From assembly GCF_002206635.1 (NCBI RefSeq), contig NZ_NGUO01000008.1:1-64000 (forward strand): 64,000 nt of DNA. Reading direction: 5' to 3'. Shown here piece by piece: positions 36,098 through 44,875 of this stretch. The notes under the pieces were generated by a model that saw only the letters and a list, made by a program, of their open reading frames with translations, searched no databases and was not told the origin of the DNA. Each line of letters starts with the position of its first letter. The first letter of the stretch is position 1. This DNA is from Polynucleobacter aenigmaticus. Its GTDB lineage: Bacteria; Pseudomonadota; Gammaproteobacteria; Burkholderiales; Burkholderiaceae. The position numbers were made by a program, and so were the translations under genes.

Positions 36098-37381
36098 ATG
36101 TTGCGAGAGTATTCGGGCGTAGTTCGTCGCTGCGTCATTCAATTTACTGGATTGGTTTTTATATTGGGGTCGCCAATAGCGTTGGCTAATAGCGAGCGCA
36201 AAGCTGAGTCGGCCTTAAAGTCCTTCTATGAATCTTCATGGGAGCGCCAACCTGACTATAAGTCCTATCAGTATCGAGTAGAGGCCGCGCTTGCTAGGCA
36301 AAAAATTGCTAGCAGCCTTTTGGTAAGCCCAGCTTCGGTGGAAGTGTCGCAAAAGACCGATAGAACTAACAGTAATCAAGGCGCTAGTGAAACCATACTA
36401 GGTTTAGATATCCCCCTGTGGTTATGGAATGAGCGGTCAAGCTCAATTAATTTAGCGGATGCTGAATATAAAAAGCTTTTGTCTCAATACTATCTATCCC
36501 AATTGAGAATTGCAGCTGAAGTAAGGGATGCCTATTGGAATTACCAGAAATCAAAAATTGAGTCTGATTTAGCGCTACGCAGAAATGAGAATGCAAAGAG
36601 CTTAGCTCTTGATGTTGAAAAGAGATTTAAGGCTGGAGACTTATCTCGCGCAGATCTTCATCAGGCCAATGGCGCCCTCGCATCATCAGAAGCTTTTTTG
36701 GTCGAAGCACAGGCCAACGTCATTAATGCTGAGCAAAGGGTGCGTTCTTTATTGGGAAGTGAGTACCTCAAGAAAATTCAATTCGGTGACATTGCTAAAA
36801 ATATTGAACCGTTGCCTAAGGTTCCTGAAAACCTGTCAGGACTAGATTCTAGTTTGCCAATCGTTGCAGCCCTTGTAGATCAGTTAGAGGTTGCTAAAAA
36901 AGCGCTTGACTTAGCAAAGTCTCAAACTCGGGCTTCCCCACAATTACAAATATGGACTACTAAGGGCCGTGAAGTCTATGGCGTTCCCTATCAGCAATCA
37001 GTTGCTGTTGGGTTAAGAATTCCTTTTGGTTCTGATGCTCGCAATACTAATAGATTGGCCAGTGCTACAGCTGAGATGGTCGATTCAGAGGTTCGATTGT
37101 CCTATGAGCGAGAGTCTGCATTAAGTAATGTGGAATCAAATGTGGCTTTAGTGAAGTCGGCAAAAATGAAGCTTGGCGCTGCAGATAAGAGGTCTAACTT
37201 AGCCAATGAAACACGTCAATTTTTTGACAAATCATTTCGCTTTGGTGAAACCGATTTGCCCACAAGACTACGCATAGAGCTAGAAACAGTGGATGCAAAT
37301 AGACAGGCTGCGATTGCAAAAATCAATTACGCAGTTTCAGTTTCAAATTTACGACAGGCCCTTGGCCTGTTACCAGAGTAA
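36098..37381 (+). CDS. Outer-membrane efflux protein (CzcC/TolC-like)
   Basis: The 427-residue outer-membrane factor of a metal RND efflux pump. It has an N-terminal signal (FTGLVFILGSPIALANS) and long helical hairpins with the OEP pattern, for example LRIAAEVRDAYWNYQKSKIE, VEKRFKAGDLSRADLHQANG and RLRIELETVDANRQAAIAKI. It lies directly upstream of membrane-fusion and RND genes, so it should form the exit channel of that pump. The alternative start nearer the signal peptide cannot be excluded. Confidence 0.87.
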   Translation: MLREYSGVVRRCVIQFTGLVFILGSPIALANSERKAESALKSFYESSWERQPDYKSYQYRVEAALARQKIASSLLVSPASVEVSQKTDRTNSNQGASETILGLDIPLWLWNERSSSINLADAEYKKLLSQYYLSQLRIAAEVRDAYWNYQKSKIESDLALRRNENAKSLALDVEKRFKAGDLSRADLHQANGALASSEAFLVEAQANVINAEQRVRSLLGSEYLKKIQFGDIAKNIEPLPKVPENLSGLDSSLPIVAALVDQLEVAKKALDLAKSQTRASPQLQIWTTKGREVYGVPYQQSVAVGLRIPFGSDARNTNRLASATAEMVDSEVRLSYERESALSNVESNVALVKSAKMKLGAADKRSNLANETRQFFDKSFRFGETDLPTRLRIELETVDANRQAAIAKINYAVSVSNLRQALGLLPE

Positions 37382-37394
37382 GGTCACTTTAACT

Positions 37395-37967
37395 ATGAAT
37401 TTATTGAACAAATATAGTCAGTTGGCGTCAAAACTATTAATTGCGCTATCTCTGACAATCGCATCGGCAGCTTATGCAGGGCCTGGTCATGGGGAGGAAA
37501 AACTCACCACTGCACAAACTCAATCATTACCTCGCTTTTATGCTGAATCCGATCTCTATGAGGCGGTAGGAGTGATTAACGGCAAGGAAATTACGCTCTA
37601 CCTAGATCGCTACTCCTCCAATGAATTGGTCAAAGGAGCCAAGGTTGAAATTGAGCTTGAGGGTTCTAAAATTAGCTCAGAGCCTCATGGCGATGGAGAG
37701 TATCTCTTTCGCCTAAAAAATAAAATTAAAGATCAGCCTACTGCGATCACTATCACGATTAATGATGATGATGTTATCGACATACTAGCAGCCACTATCG
37801 ATCTAAGCTCCTTTGAGCGCTCCTCATTGATCACTTGGAAATCAGCAATAAAGATCTTGCTTTATTTCAGCCTCTTGATGGCAATTGCCTATTTGTCTTA
37901 TCGCAAGAAAGAGATGTTGATGACGCATACAAAAAAGTTAATTAAACAAATCAAGGAGCGGGTATGA
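37395..37967 (+). CDS. Exported accessory protein of the metal efflux operon
   Basis: The 190-residue protein has a signal peptide ending in AYAGPGHGEE, a beta-rich middle (LYEAVGVINGKEITLYLDRY, EPHGDGEYLFRL) and a C-terminal membrane helix (AIKILLYFSLLMAIAYLSY) followed by a basic tail. The first mature residues share the GPGHGE motif with the next protein, the membrane fusion subunit, suggesting a shared metal-binding or sorting feature. I know no enzyme function. The stop overlaps the next gene's start (ATGA), so it is tightly linked to the pump. Confidence 0.72.
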   Translation: MNLLNKYSQLASKLLIALSLTIASAAYAGPGHGEEKLTTAQTQSLPRFYAESDLYEAVGVINGKEITLYLDRYSSNELVKGAKVEIELEGSKISSEPHGDGEYLFRLKNKIKDQPTAITITINDDDVIDILAATIDLSSFERSSLITWKSAIKILLYFSLLMAIAYLSYRKKEMLMTHTKKLIKQIKERV

Positions 37968-39004
37968 ATCGCAAACATAGAGATTTTGTATTTCGCCCAT
38001 TTATCCTTATTGGTTTATCTGTGGCGCTATTTGCTTTTAAGGTTCACGCTGGGCCGGGTCATGGCGAGTCGGAAGCATCCCAAGTTCAGGGCGACGCCCC
38101 GAAAAGACAGTCGGACGGCAGTCTTTTTATTCCCAAGCCTGCGCAACGCCAGTTACACGTGATGACAACTCCTGGCCAGTTCGGGGAGTATGCCAAAACC
38201 TATGATTTAGCTGGAAAAGTCATCATGGATCCTAACTTTGGCGGTAAGGTGCAGGCGATTGTTGCTGGCCGTATTACGCCGGGACCAGCTGGTTTTCCAT
38301 TGCCCGGACAGAAGGTTAGTAAAGGCGATGTCTTGGCGTATGTAACTCCAGAGGCTGGCCCAGGAAAATCAAGATCACTTGCGGAAAGTCGACTAAAGCG
38401 TTTGCGAGATCTTAGCGATACGGTCCCTCGTAAGGCTATTGAAGAGGCAGAAGCGGCCGTTGCGAACGAGGAATTAAGAGCCCCAGTGAGCGGAATTATT
38501 TCTACTACGGGTGTTGTATCTGGCCAAGTAGTGCAAGCAAGAGATTTAATCTTTGAGGTCGTTAATCCATCCAAGCTATTAATAGAAGCGCTTGCCTACG
38601 ACTCAAATCTGAGTAAGAACATTGCTGATGGCAAGGTGGATGTCAATGGCAAAGTGATTGAGCTCAAGTATCTCGGTGGTGGACAGACCCTCAGAGAGCA
38701 AGCCTTGCCTCTTACTTTTTCTGCTAAATCGGACGATCTCCAATTTTTACCGATAGGCCAACCCATTCGAGTATTCGTAAATACCGATAGCAAGGTCACT
38801 GGAGTAAAGGCGCCTTCAAAATCATTAGTCAAAAGCAGCTCGAACCAAACAATTGTTTGGATTAAAAAGTCCCCAGAAATATTTGAGCCAAGAACAGTTG
38901 TATATGAGCCTTTAGATGGTCAAAACATTGTTATCACTAGCGGTATTAAAGATGGTGAACGAGTCATTACTGATGGGGCATCCCTCATCAATCAAATTCG
39001 TTAA
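37964..39004 (+). CDS. Periplasmic membrane-fusion protein (CzcB-like)
   Basis: The 346-residue HlyD/CzcB-type adaptor has a signal peptide ending in VHAGPGHGESEA and the lipoyl-like halves VQAIVAGRITPGPAGFPLPG and LRAPVSGIISTTGVVSGQVV. A beta-barrel part and a short C-terminal domain (EPLDGQNIVITSGIKDGERV) follow. It links the RND pump to the outer-membrane channel. The helical hairpin between the lipoyl halves is short. Start ATG 37964 overlaps the previous gene. Confidence 0.88.
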   Translation: MNRKHRDFVFRPFILIGLSVALFAFKVHAGPGHGESEASQVQGDAPKRQSDGSLFIPKPAQRQLHVMTTPGQFGEYAKTYDLAGKVIMDPNFGGKVQAIVAGRITPGPAGFPLPGQKVSKGDVLAYVTPEAGPGKSRSLAESRLKRLRDLSDTVPRKAIEEAEAAVANEELRAPVSGIISTTGVVSGQVVQARDLIFEVVNPSKLLIEALAYDSNLSKNIADGKVDVNGKVIELKYLGGGQTLREQALPLTFSAKSDDLQFLPIGQPIRVFVNTDSKVTGVKAPSKSLVKSSSNQTIVWIKKSPEIFEPRTVVYEPLDGQNIVITSGIKDGERVITDGASLINQIR

Positions 39005-39014
39005 GGACTAAGAC

Positions 39015-42000
39015 ATGTTTACTTGGTTATTAGATTTCAGCTTAAAAAATCGCATGATAGTGATTTTGCTCAGTGCTATATCTATGGTCTATGGTGCGTA
39101 CACCTTAAGCAAGATGCCTGTGGATGTCTTTCCCGATCTGAATAAGCCTACTGTCACCATCATGACTGAGGCTGGAGGAATGGCTTCAGAAGAAGTTGAA
39201 CAACTCATTACATTCCCACTCGAAACGGCCATGAATGGTTTACCAGGAGTAGAAGCCATTCGCTCAGTATCTAGCGCTGGTCTCTCTTTCATATATGTTA
39301 CTTTTGACTGGTCTGTAGACATCTATCGCGCTAGACAAATGGTTTCAGAAAGACTGTCATCTATGGACGGAGCAATTCCGGATGGCATTGTTTCGCGTAT
39401 GGGGCCCATTAGTTCGATCATGGGTGAGGTTATGCAAATTGCCATTCCGATTGATGAATCTAAGATTTCATCCATGCAGGTTCGCGAGTATGCTGATTGG
39501 GTTTTGCGACCCAGATTGATGGCTATCCCCGGGGTAGCGCAAGTCATTCCTATTGGCGGGCAAGTCAGGCAGTTTCAAGTACAACCGAATACTCGTCGTA
39601 TGGCGGAGCTAGGTCTTAGCATATTGCAGATTGAAGATGCATTGCGGGGCTACTCTGCAAATACGTCTGGTGGATTTCTTGAGTCTAATAATCGTGAGTA
39701 TCTTATTCGTCATATAGGGCGAACTTCTAGCCTTGAAGATTTAAAGAACATTGCGGTATCGAACCGCAATGGACAAACAATACTTTTAAGACAAGTTGCA
39801 GATATTACTTTTGCACCAGCAGTTAAGCGAGGCGATGCCGGTTATGAAGGTGGGCCAGCAGTCATCCTAGGTGTACAAAAACAACCTTCAGCAGATACGG
39901 TAGCGCTTACAAAAAAGATTGAATCAGCTATTGCAGAATTAAAGCAAGGCTTGCCAACTGGCATGGAAGCTCCAAAAGTAACATTTAGGCAGGCGAGCTT
40001 TATTGATGCATCCATTAGCACTTTAGAGGGTAAGCTCATCGGCGCATCAATCTTTGTTGCTGTAGTGCTGTATTTCTTTTTAGGAACAATTCGCCCGGTC
40101 CTCATCTCATTAACAGCAATTCCAGTTTCAATTCTCTTAACTGCCCTGGTTTTTAAGTACTTTGGTTTATCAATTAATACGATGACCTTAGGAGGCCTAG
40201 CCATTGCAATCGGCGGCCTAGTTGATGATGCAGTAGTTGATGTGGAAAACGTAATTCGTCGCCTTAGAGTAAATCTAGATAAAGCATCTTTAGATCAATT
40301 AAGTCCACTAGCGATTGTGAGAGCCGCATCGCTTGAGGTAAGAACCGGAATTATCTACGCTACAGCCATCATCGTTTTGGTATTCATCCCATTATTTGCA
40401 TTACCAGGTATAGAGGGGCGACTATTTGTTCCTTTGGGTATTGCATTTATAGTCTCTACTCTTGCATCACTTTTAGTTTCAGTCACTATCACGCCAGTAC
40501 TCTGCTTTTATCTGCTGCCCTCAATGCAGTCCCTGAGGGATCACGATACAAAGATTGTCACTTGGCTTAAAAGCCATTATGAGGTTCAGTTATCAAGGTT
40601 GTTAGCGGCGCCTAAAAAGCCTCTGATGTATGCTTTTGCATCCGTCATAGTTGCTGCTGCCAGTGTTCCCTTTATGGCGAGCTCATTTTTACCGCCCTTT
40701 AACGAAGGGACTTTACTGATCGGACTGCGTTTAAATCCTGGTGTCTCTCTCTCTGAATCGGCAGGCGTAGCTAGCCAAGCAGAAAAGTTAGTCAGGCAGG
40801 TTCCTGAAGTGACTTATGTTGGACGCAGGAGTGGCCGCGCAGAGTTGGACGAGCATGCGGAAGGTGTACACGTTAGCGAGTTAGATGTTGGTTTAAAGCC
40901 TGCGGGTGATTTAGATCGCTCCATGGCTGAGATACAGGCAGATATTAGGTCAAGATTAGTTAACTTACCCGCTGCAATTGCGATCGGTCAGCCAATCTCA
41001 CATCGAATAGATCACATGCTTTCCGGGGTTCGGTCGCAAATTGCGATTAAGATTTTTGGCGATGATTTAGACGTGCTGCGTAGCCAAGCCGATCTTTTGA
41101 GATCCAAATTAGCGGGCATTGAAGGCTTAGTTGATCTAGAAATAGAAAAGCAGGTTTTAGCACCACAAATTAAGGTCCGAATTGATTACGATAAAGCAGC
41201 GCAATACGGGGTTTCAACATCTCAGATTATGGCCACCTTGCAGGGCATGGTTGAAGGGGAGAGACTCTCGCAAATTATTGAGGGTAATCGACAGTTTGCC
41301 TTAGTGATCAAGTTACCAGACTCAGCAAGAAATTTAGAAGGTCTTGCTGATATCTTGATTGATACGCCAAATGGAAAAATTCCACTCTCAAAAATTGCTA
41401 GCATTGAGGATGGGGATGGCCCAAATCAAATTAGCAGAGACGGCGGTAAGCGAAGAATTGTCTTATCGGCTAATGCCTCCAAGCGTGCCCTGTCGGATAT
41501 CGTGGCTGACATTAGAGCTGTTATTTCTAATCAGACCCTTCCAGAGGGATACTTCATTACTTTAGATGGTCAATTTAAAGCGCAAGAAGAGGCATCTAAA
41601 GTAATTGGCTTGCTATCAATTGGCTCATTTCTTTTGATGTTTGCAGTTTTAAATAATCGCTATAAGTCCATACGCTTATCTTTAATGATTATGTCTAACA
41701 TTCCATTGGCTATGGTCGGAGCAGTGATTGGTTTGTGGATTTCAGGCCAGCCACTCTCGATTGCTGCATTAATAGGATTTATCACGCTAGCAGGAATATC
41801 TGTGCGTAACGGAATCTTAAAAATTAGCCATTACCTCAATTTGATGCAGTCAGAAGGTGAATCGTTTAGTCTGGCAATGATTATTCGCGGATCAATTGAG
41901 CGCTTAAGTCCTGTACTAATGACAGCTTTGGTCACAGCTTTTGCCTTGGCACCATTACTATTTGAAGCAGAGCGTCCTGGTACAGAGATATTGCATCCAG

Positions 42001-42137
42001 TAGCAGTTGTTATTTTCTCCGGGCTCCTCAGTTCTACCCTATTGGATACTTTTTTAACGCCAGCCATGTTTTGGCTTTACGGGAAAAAAGCATCTGAAAT
42101 AGCCTTGAGCAATATGAAAACTAACGAAGTATTTTAA
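39015..42137 (+). CDS. RND heavy-metal efflux pump (CzcA/CusA family)
   Basis: The 1040-residue pump has twelve expected helices and the family start FTWLLDFSLKNRMIVILLSA, KMPVDVFPDLNKPTVTIMTE and EEVEQLITFPLETAMNGLPG. The helix 4 motif reads IAIGGLVDDAVVDVENVIRR, so the acidic residues for proton coupling are kept. It differs from the DFG...DG...EN form of CzcA for Co/Zn/Cd and from the Cu/Ag CusA form. The exported metal is therefore open. It lies 10 bp after the adaptor gene and before a small exported protein gene. Confidence 0.92.
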   Translation: MFTWLLDFSLKNRMIVILLSAISMVYGAYTLSKMPVDVFPDLNKPTVTIMTEAGGMASEEVEQLITFPLETAMNGLPGVEAIRSVSSAGLSFIYVTFDWSVDIYRARQMVSERLSSMDGAIPDGIVSRMGPISSIMGEVMQIAIPIDESKISSMQVREYADWVLRPRLMAIPGVAQVIPIGGQVRQFQVQPNTRRMAELGLSILQIEDALRGYSANTSGGFLESNNREYLIRHIGRTSSLEDLKNIAVSNRNGQTILLRQVADITFAPAVKRGDAGYEGGPAVILGVQKQPSADTVALTKKIESAIAELKQGLPTGMEAPKVTFRQASFIDASISTLEGKLIGASIFVAVVLYFFLGTIRPVLISLTAIPVSILLTALVFKYFGLSINTMTLGGLAIAIGGLVDDAVVDVENVIRRLRVNLDKASLDQLSPLAIVRAASLEVRTGIIYATAIIVLVFIPLFALPGIEGRLFVPLGIAFIVSTLASLLVSVTITPVLCFYLLPSMQSLRDHDTKIVTWLKSHYEVQLSRLLAAPKKPLMYAFASVIVAAASVPFMASSFLPPFNEGTLLIGLRLNPGVSLSESAGVASQAEKLVRQVPEVTYVGRRSGRAELDEHAEGVHVSELDVGLKPAGDLDRSMAEIQADIRSRLVNLPAAIAIGQPISHRIDHMLSGVRSQIAIKIFGDDLDVLRSQADLLRSKLAGIEGLVDLEIEKQVLAPQIKVRIDYDKAAQYGVSTSQIMATLQGMVEGERLSQIIEGNRQFALVIKLPDSARNLEGLADILIDTPNGKIPLSKIASIEDGDGPNQISRDGGKRRIVLSANASKRALSDIVADIRAVISNQTLPEGYFITLDGQFKAQEEASKVIGLLSIGSFLLMFAVLNNRYKSIRLSLMIMSNIPLAMVGAVIGLWISGQPLSIAALIGFITLAGISVRNGILKISHYLNLMQSEGESFSLAMIIRGSIERLSPVLMTALVTAFALAPLLFEAERPGTEILHPVAVVIFSGLLSSTLLDTFLTPAMFWLYGKKASEIALSNMKTNEVF

Positions 42138-42152
42138 TTTAAAGGGGTTTAT

Positions 42153-42521
42153 ATGAAATCAATGATGTTGATTGCAACTTTGCTCATCAGTTTTGCTGGC
42201 TTAGTTCAAGCTGGAGCTGGCCATGAATTAAAACCAATGCATGGCGGTGTCATAGTAGAGGCTAAGGACATTGATGTTGAATTAGTTACAAAGCCTGATA
42301 GCTTATCACTGTATTTGACGGACCACGGTAAACCTATACCCCCAGATGGTGGGACAGCAAAGCTGACAGTCTTAATTGGATCAGAGAAAAAGGATTTCGA
42401 GCTACTGCCTAATGAAGGGAAATTGGAAGTGAAAGGTAATTTCGCTATTCCCAAGGGTGCTAAGGCCATAGCAGTTATCAAAATAAAGGCGAAAGTGATT
42501 ACAGCAAGATTTAATTTATAA
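42153..42521 (+). CDS. Small periplasmic protein, metal efflux operon
   Basis: The 122-residue protein has a signal peptide (MLIATLLISFAGLVQAG) and begins GAGHELKPMHGG after it, a His/Met-containing motif similar to the GPGHGE of the two preceding exported proteins. The rest is beta-rich (VELVTKPDSLSLYLTDHGKP and KAIAVIKIKAKVITARFNL). AAAGGGG precedes ATG 42153. It is the last gene of the efflux operon and may bind the exported metal in the periplasm; that role is inferred. Confidence 0.7.
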   Translation: MKSMMLIATLLISFAGLVQAGAGHELKPMHGGVIVEAKDIDVELVTKPDSLSLYLTDHGKPIPPDGGTAKLTVLIGSEKKDFELLPNEGKLEVKGNFAIPKGAKAIAVIKIKAKVITARFNL

Positions 42522-42532
42522 GTTAAATCACC

Positions 42533-42555
42533 TCAATCTATCCTATAGATTGGGC
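42533..42555 (+). terminator. Terminator-like hairpin after the efflux operon
   Basis: CAATCTAT, CCT, ATAGATTG (42535-42553), extended by one G-U and one C-G pair, lies 12 bases after the last efflux gene and is followed by a T-containing tail (CTGTTGTT). Confidence 0.6.
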
Positions 42556-42705
42556 TGTTGTTAAGTAATCGGATTGCTATCGTTGATTAGTGGAGCCATG
42601 TTCCGCCAAGGTCGGCTTTAGGTCGAACTCTGCCTGCCGCTATTAAGTAGGGTGTGGGCCTGCTTTGTGTTCAGTGAAAGCCCATCACAGCCCTGATGCT
42701 GTAGT

Positions 42706-42720
42706 GTCGGTTTAACCGAC
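42706..42720 (+). repeat. Island palindrome copy 2 (GTCGG-TTTAA-CCGAC)
   Basis: It lies 74 bp before integrase 1 and shares GTAGT upstream with copy 3, so the two form direct repeats around that gene. Confidence 0.75.
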
Positions 42721-42793
42721 AGTAAATAATTCAGGTCGCCCAAAAGTAACTCTGAAATTAAGCTAACAAGTGTCCGGTTTCGAGACGCTTGTA

Positions 42794-44014
42794 ATGAATA
42801 ATTTATCACTCTTATTTTCTACCGTTATCGCTGATGATGAGCCCATCAAACTGCTTGATGGTGCCGTCACCCTCTACAAAAGACCTAGTAGTCACCAATG
42901 GCAATGCCGTTTTAAGCTGTCTACTGGCGCTTGGCATTCCGCTAGCACTGGATCAGATCAAGTGGCCGAAGCCACAACCCAAGCCATTGCTATCTATGAA
43001 ACAGTCAAGGTCAAGCTGGCTAGTGATCTAGCCATTAAGACCAAGACTTTTCGGCAATTAGCCACGCAAGAGCTGGCTGCTGCTGCCCGAGTAGTCCAGG
43101 CCAATCCCAATAAACGTACCCATGTTGACTATATTCACATCTATACCAAGTACTTGATCCCATTCTTTGGTAACTACCAGATCAATGACATTACTCAAGA
43201 GCTAGTGGATGACTATGTAGCGTGGCGTATATCGAAGATGGGCAAGAATCCCAAGACCTATACTCAAAGACGTCATGCTGGGCTTTATAAGCGAGTAATT
43301 GAGCGAGCCAGAGATCAAGGGCTAATCCATCGAAATCGTACCATTCCATTATTAGAGGTAAACGCTGACAGGGCAGAAATTAGGCCAGCTTTTAATCAAC
43401 AAGAAGTCAATTATTTACAGGAATACATGCGGGACTGGGAACGATTTGGCCGCAATCAACGCAGTAACCATATGCGTAGGCTTTGCCGAGTCTATGTGGA
43501 GTTCTTGTTAGGAACAGGCATTAGACAAGGAACGGAGAGTATGCCAATTCGCTGGAAAGCCCTGCAGTGGCATTGGATTGGTGAGCAGCGTTACCTAAGA
43601 ATTTGGGTATCAGGCAAAACGGGCCCTAGATACCTAATAGCAAGACATTTTGTGATTGAGGCTTTAGAGCGTTTAATTGCTTGGCAGGCATTGCCTTATG
43701 ACAATTTGGAGGCTGTGATTGAGGCCAAGCTAGATCGTAAGGTGTTTGTATTTCCCGAAGGAGATGCTCCTCATAGCCTAGATGATGTCTTTGAGCGGCT
43801 CATGGTTGAATCTAATTTATTAAAGGATGCGACAGGTAAGAATAGAACCCTGTATAGCCTACGCCATACTTATGCAACCTTTGCTCTAGCTGAAGGTATT
43901 GATATACATACCTTAGCTAGGCAAATGGGTACTAGCGTGGGGATGATTGAACGTCATTATTCAAAATTAACACCAATGATGAGTGCGGAAAGATTGGCAG
44001 GGGCAATCATGTAG
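42794..44014 (+). CDS. Tyrosine recombinase (integrase 1)
   Basis: About 406 residues. An arm/SAM-like N-terminal part (about residues 60-190) is followed by the catalytic domain with LLGTGIRQGTESMPIRW (first Arg), SLRHTYATFALAEGIDIHTL (HxxR-type box), QMGTSVGMIERHYSKL (His/Gly region and nucleophile Tyr). The first box keeps the Arg, so it looks active. ATG 42794 is preferred to GTG 42770. The gene is exactly bracketed by palindrome copies 2 and 3, 74 bp before its start and at its stop codon, which looks like a self-contained unit. Confidence 0.88.
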   Translation: MNNLSLLFSTVIADDEPIKLLDGAVTLYKRPSSHQWQCRFKLSTGAWHSASTGSDQVAEATTQAIAIYETVKVKLASDLAIKTKTFRQLATQELAAAARVVQANPNKRTHVDYIHIYTKYLIPFFGNYQINDITQELVDDYVAWRISKMGKNPKTYTQRRHAGLYKRVIERARDQGLIHRNRTIPLLEVNADRAEIRPAFNQQEVNYLQEYMRDWERFGRNQRSNHMRRLCRVYVEFLLGTGIRQGTESMPIRWKALQWHWIGEQRYLRIWVSGKTGPRYLIARHFVIEALERLIAWQALPYDNLEAVIEAKLDRKVFVFPEGDAPHSLDDVFERLMVESNLLKDATGKNRTLYSLRHTYATFALAEGIDIHTLARQMGTSVGMIERHYSKLTPMMSAERLAGAIM

Positions 44015-44038
44015 TGTCGGTTTTACCCGACGCTACAT
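44009..44038. repeat. Island palindrome copy 3 in a 12-bp hairpin at the integrase 1 stop
   Basis: The core GTCGG-TTTTAC-CCGAC (44016-44031) is extended by ATGTAG on the left and CTACAT on the right, so the full stem is 12 bp with one T-G pair. The integrase 1 stop codon TAG is inside the left arm. The AAA+ ATPase gene ends 6 bases to the right on the other strand, so it may end both transcripts. Confidence 0.75.
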
Positions 44039-44043
44039 ATTAC

Positions 44044-44793
44044 TTAACTGCATGCTTTAAGGGTAATTAAGTGAGTCTCATGCTTTTCTCTCACCTCTTG
44101 GTTAACACTCATCACGATATCTGAAAAAATGCTTCGAGCTGATCCTCTACCAGCCTGAACCACTTGATCTAATACATCGTCAGGCGGTGCTGGTAGACCT
44201 GCATTTTCATAAACACGACGCAAAATTGGTCGCCAATCATTAATTGGTGGAACATTCATATCAATCAAAATTGATCGATTCTGAATGCCTTTATCAATTT
44301 GATCTAAGTTATTGCTAGTCATGATGAATATGACGTCTTTACGATTCATGATTGATTTGAAGCCTGCTTGCGCTGCTGGGGTTAAGACATCAACCTCATC
44401 CATGATGATGTAATGTAGACCACTACTATTAAATGACATATAAGTGGTTCTATTTTGAATCGATTGAGTTAATTGAGCGCCGTTCTGACCTTGTGCGCAG
44501 GCAAAATAATCTGAATTAGGATCTTCTGTATCAACGATAGATCCAGCATTCATTGCTGCACAAGCAGGATTGACTTTGGCCGTTTCAATTAAGCCTGGTA
44601 ATAAGTTGGCCAGAGTAGTTTTACCAGTTCCGTATAAACCATATAGAACAATCCCACAAATACCGTTAGCTGGAATAGGCAGACTTAAATCAAGTATGGA
44701 TTCAAGCTTAAATCGACTATTAGGTTGTAAAGCAAAATCATCTAAACATCTGGGTGCTTGTATGACAATAGAGGGTGGTCTAGGGTTATGCAT
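44044..44793 (-). CDS. AAA+ ATPase, clamp-loader-like
   Basis: A 249-residue single AAA+ module: Walker A VLYGLYGTGKTTLANLLPG near residues 49-67, Walker B YIIMDEVDVLTP, sensor 1 IFIMTSNNLDQID with arginine finger candidates in IQNRSILIDM, and a lid containing GRGSARSIFSDIVM. The MDEVD box and sensor 1 resemble RFC/clamp-loader small subunits. There are no extra domains. It is 83 bp downstream of an unknown gene on the same strand. It may supply ATP-dependent loading during replication or recombination of the island, but this is a guess from the fold. Confidence 0.75.
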   Translation of the reverse strand: MHNPRPPSIVIQAPRCLDDFALQPNSRFKLESILDLSLPIPANGICGIVLYGLYGTGKTTLANLLPGLIETAKVNPACAAMNAGSIVDTEDPNSDYFACAQGQNGAQLTQSIQNRTTYMSFNSSGLHYIIMDEVDVLTPAAQAGFKSIMNRKDVIFIMTSNNLDQIDKGIQNRSILIDMNVPPINDWRPILRRVYENAGLPAPPDDVLDQVVQAGRGSARSIFSDIVMSVNQEVREKHETHLITLKACS

Positions 44794-44875
44794 CGCAATC
44801 TCCTTAAAATAATGAAATGATTGCTGGATTTATCTTGGAAGGTAAATGCCAGCAATCATATGTAGAACAACAAGC

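Noticed and set aside
42618-42809. Minus-strand frame left of integrase 1
   Set aside because: It covers palindrome copy 2, has no ribosome-binding site and no domain.
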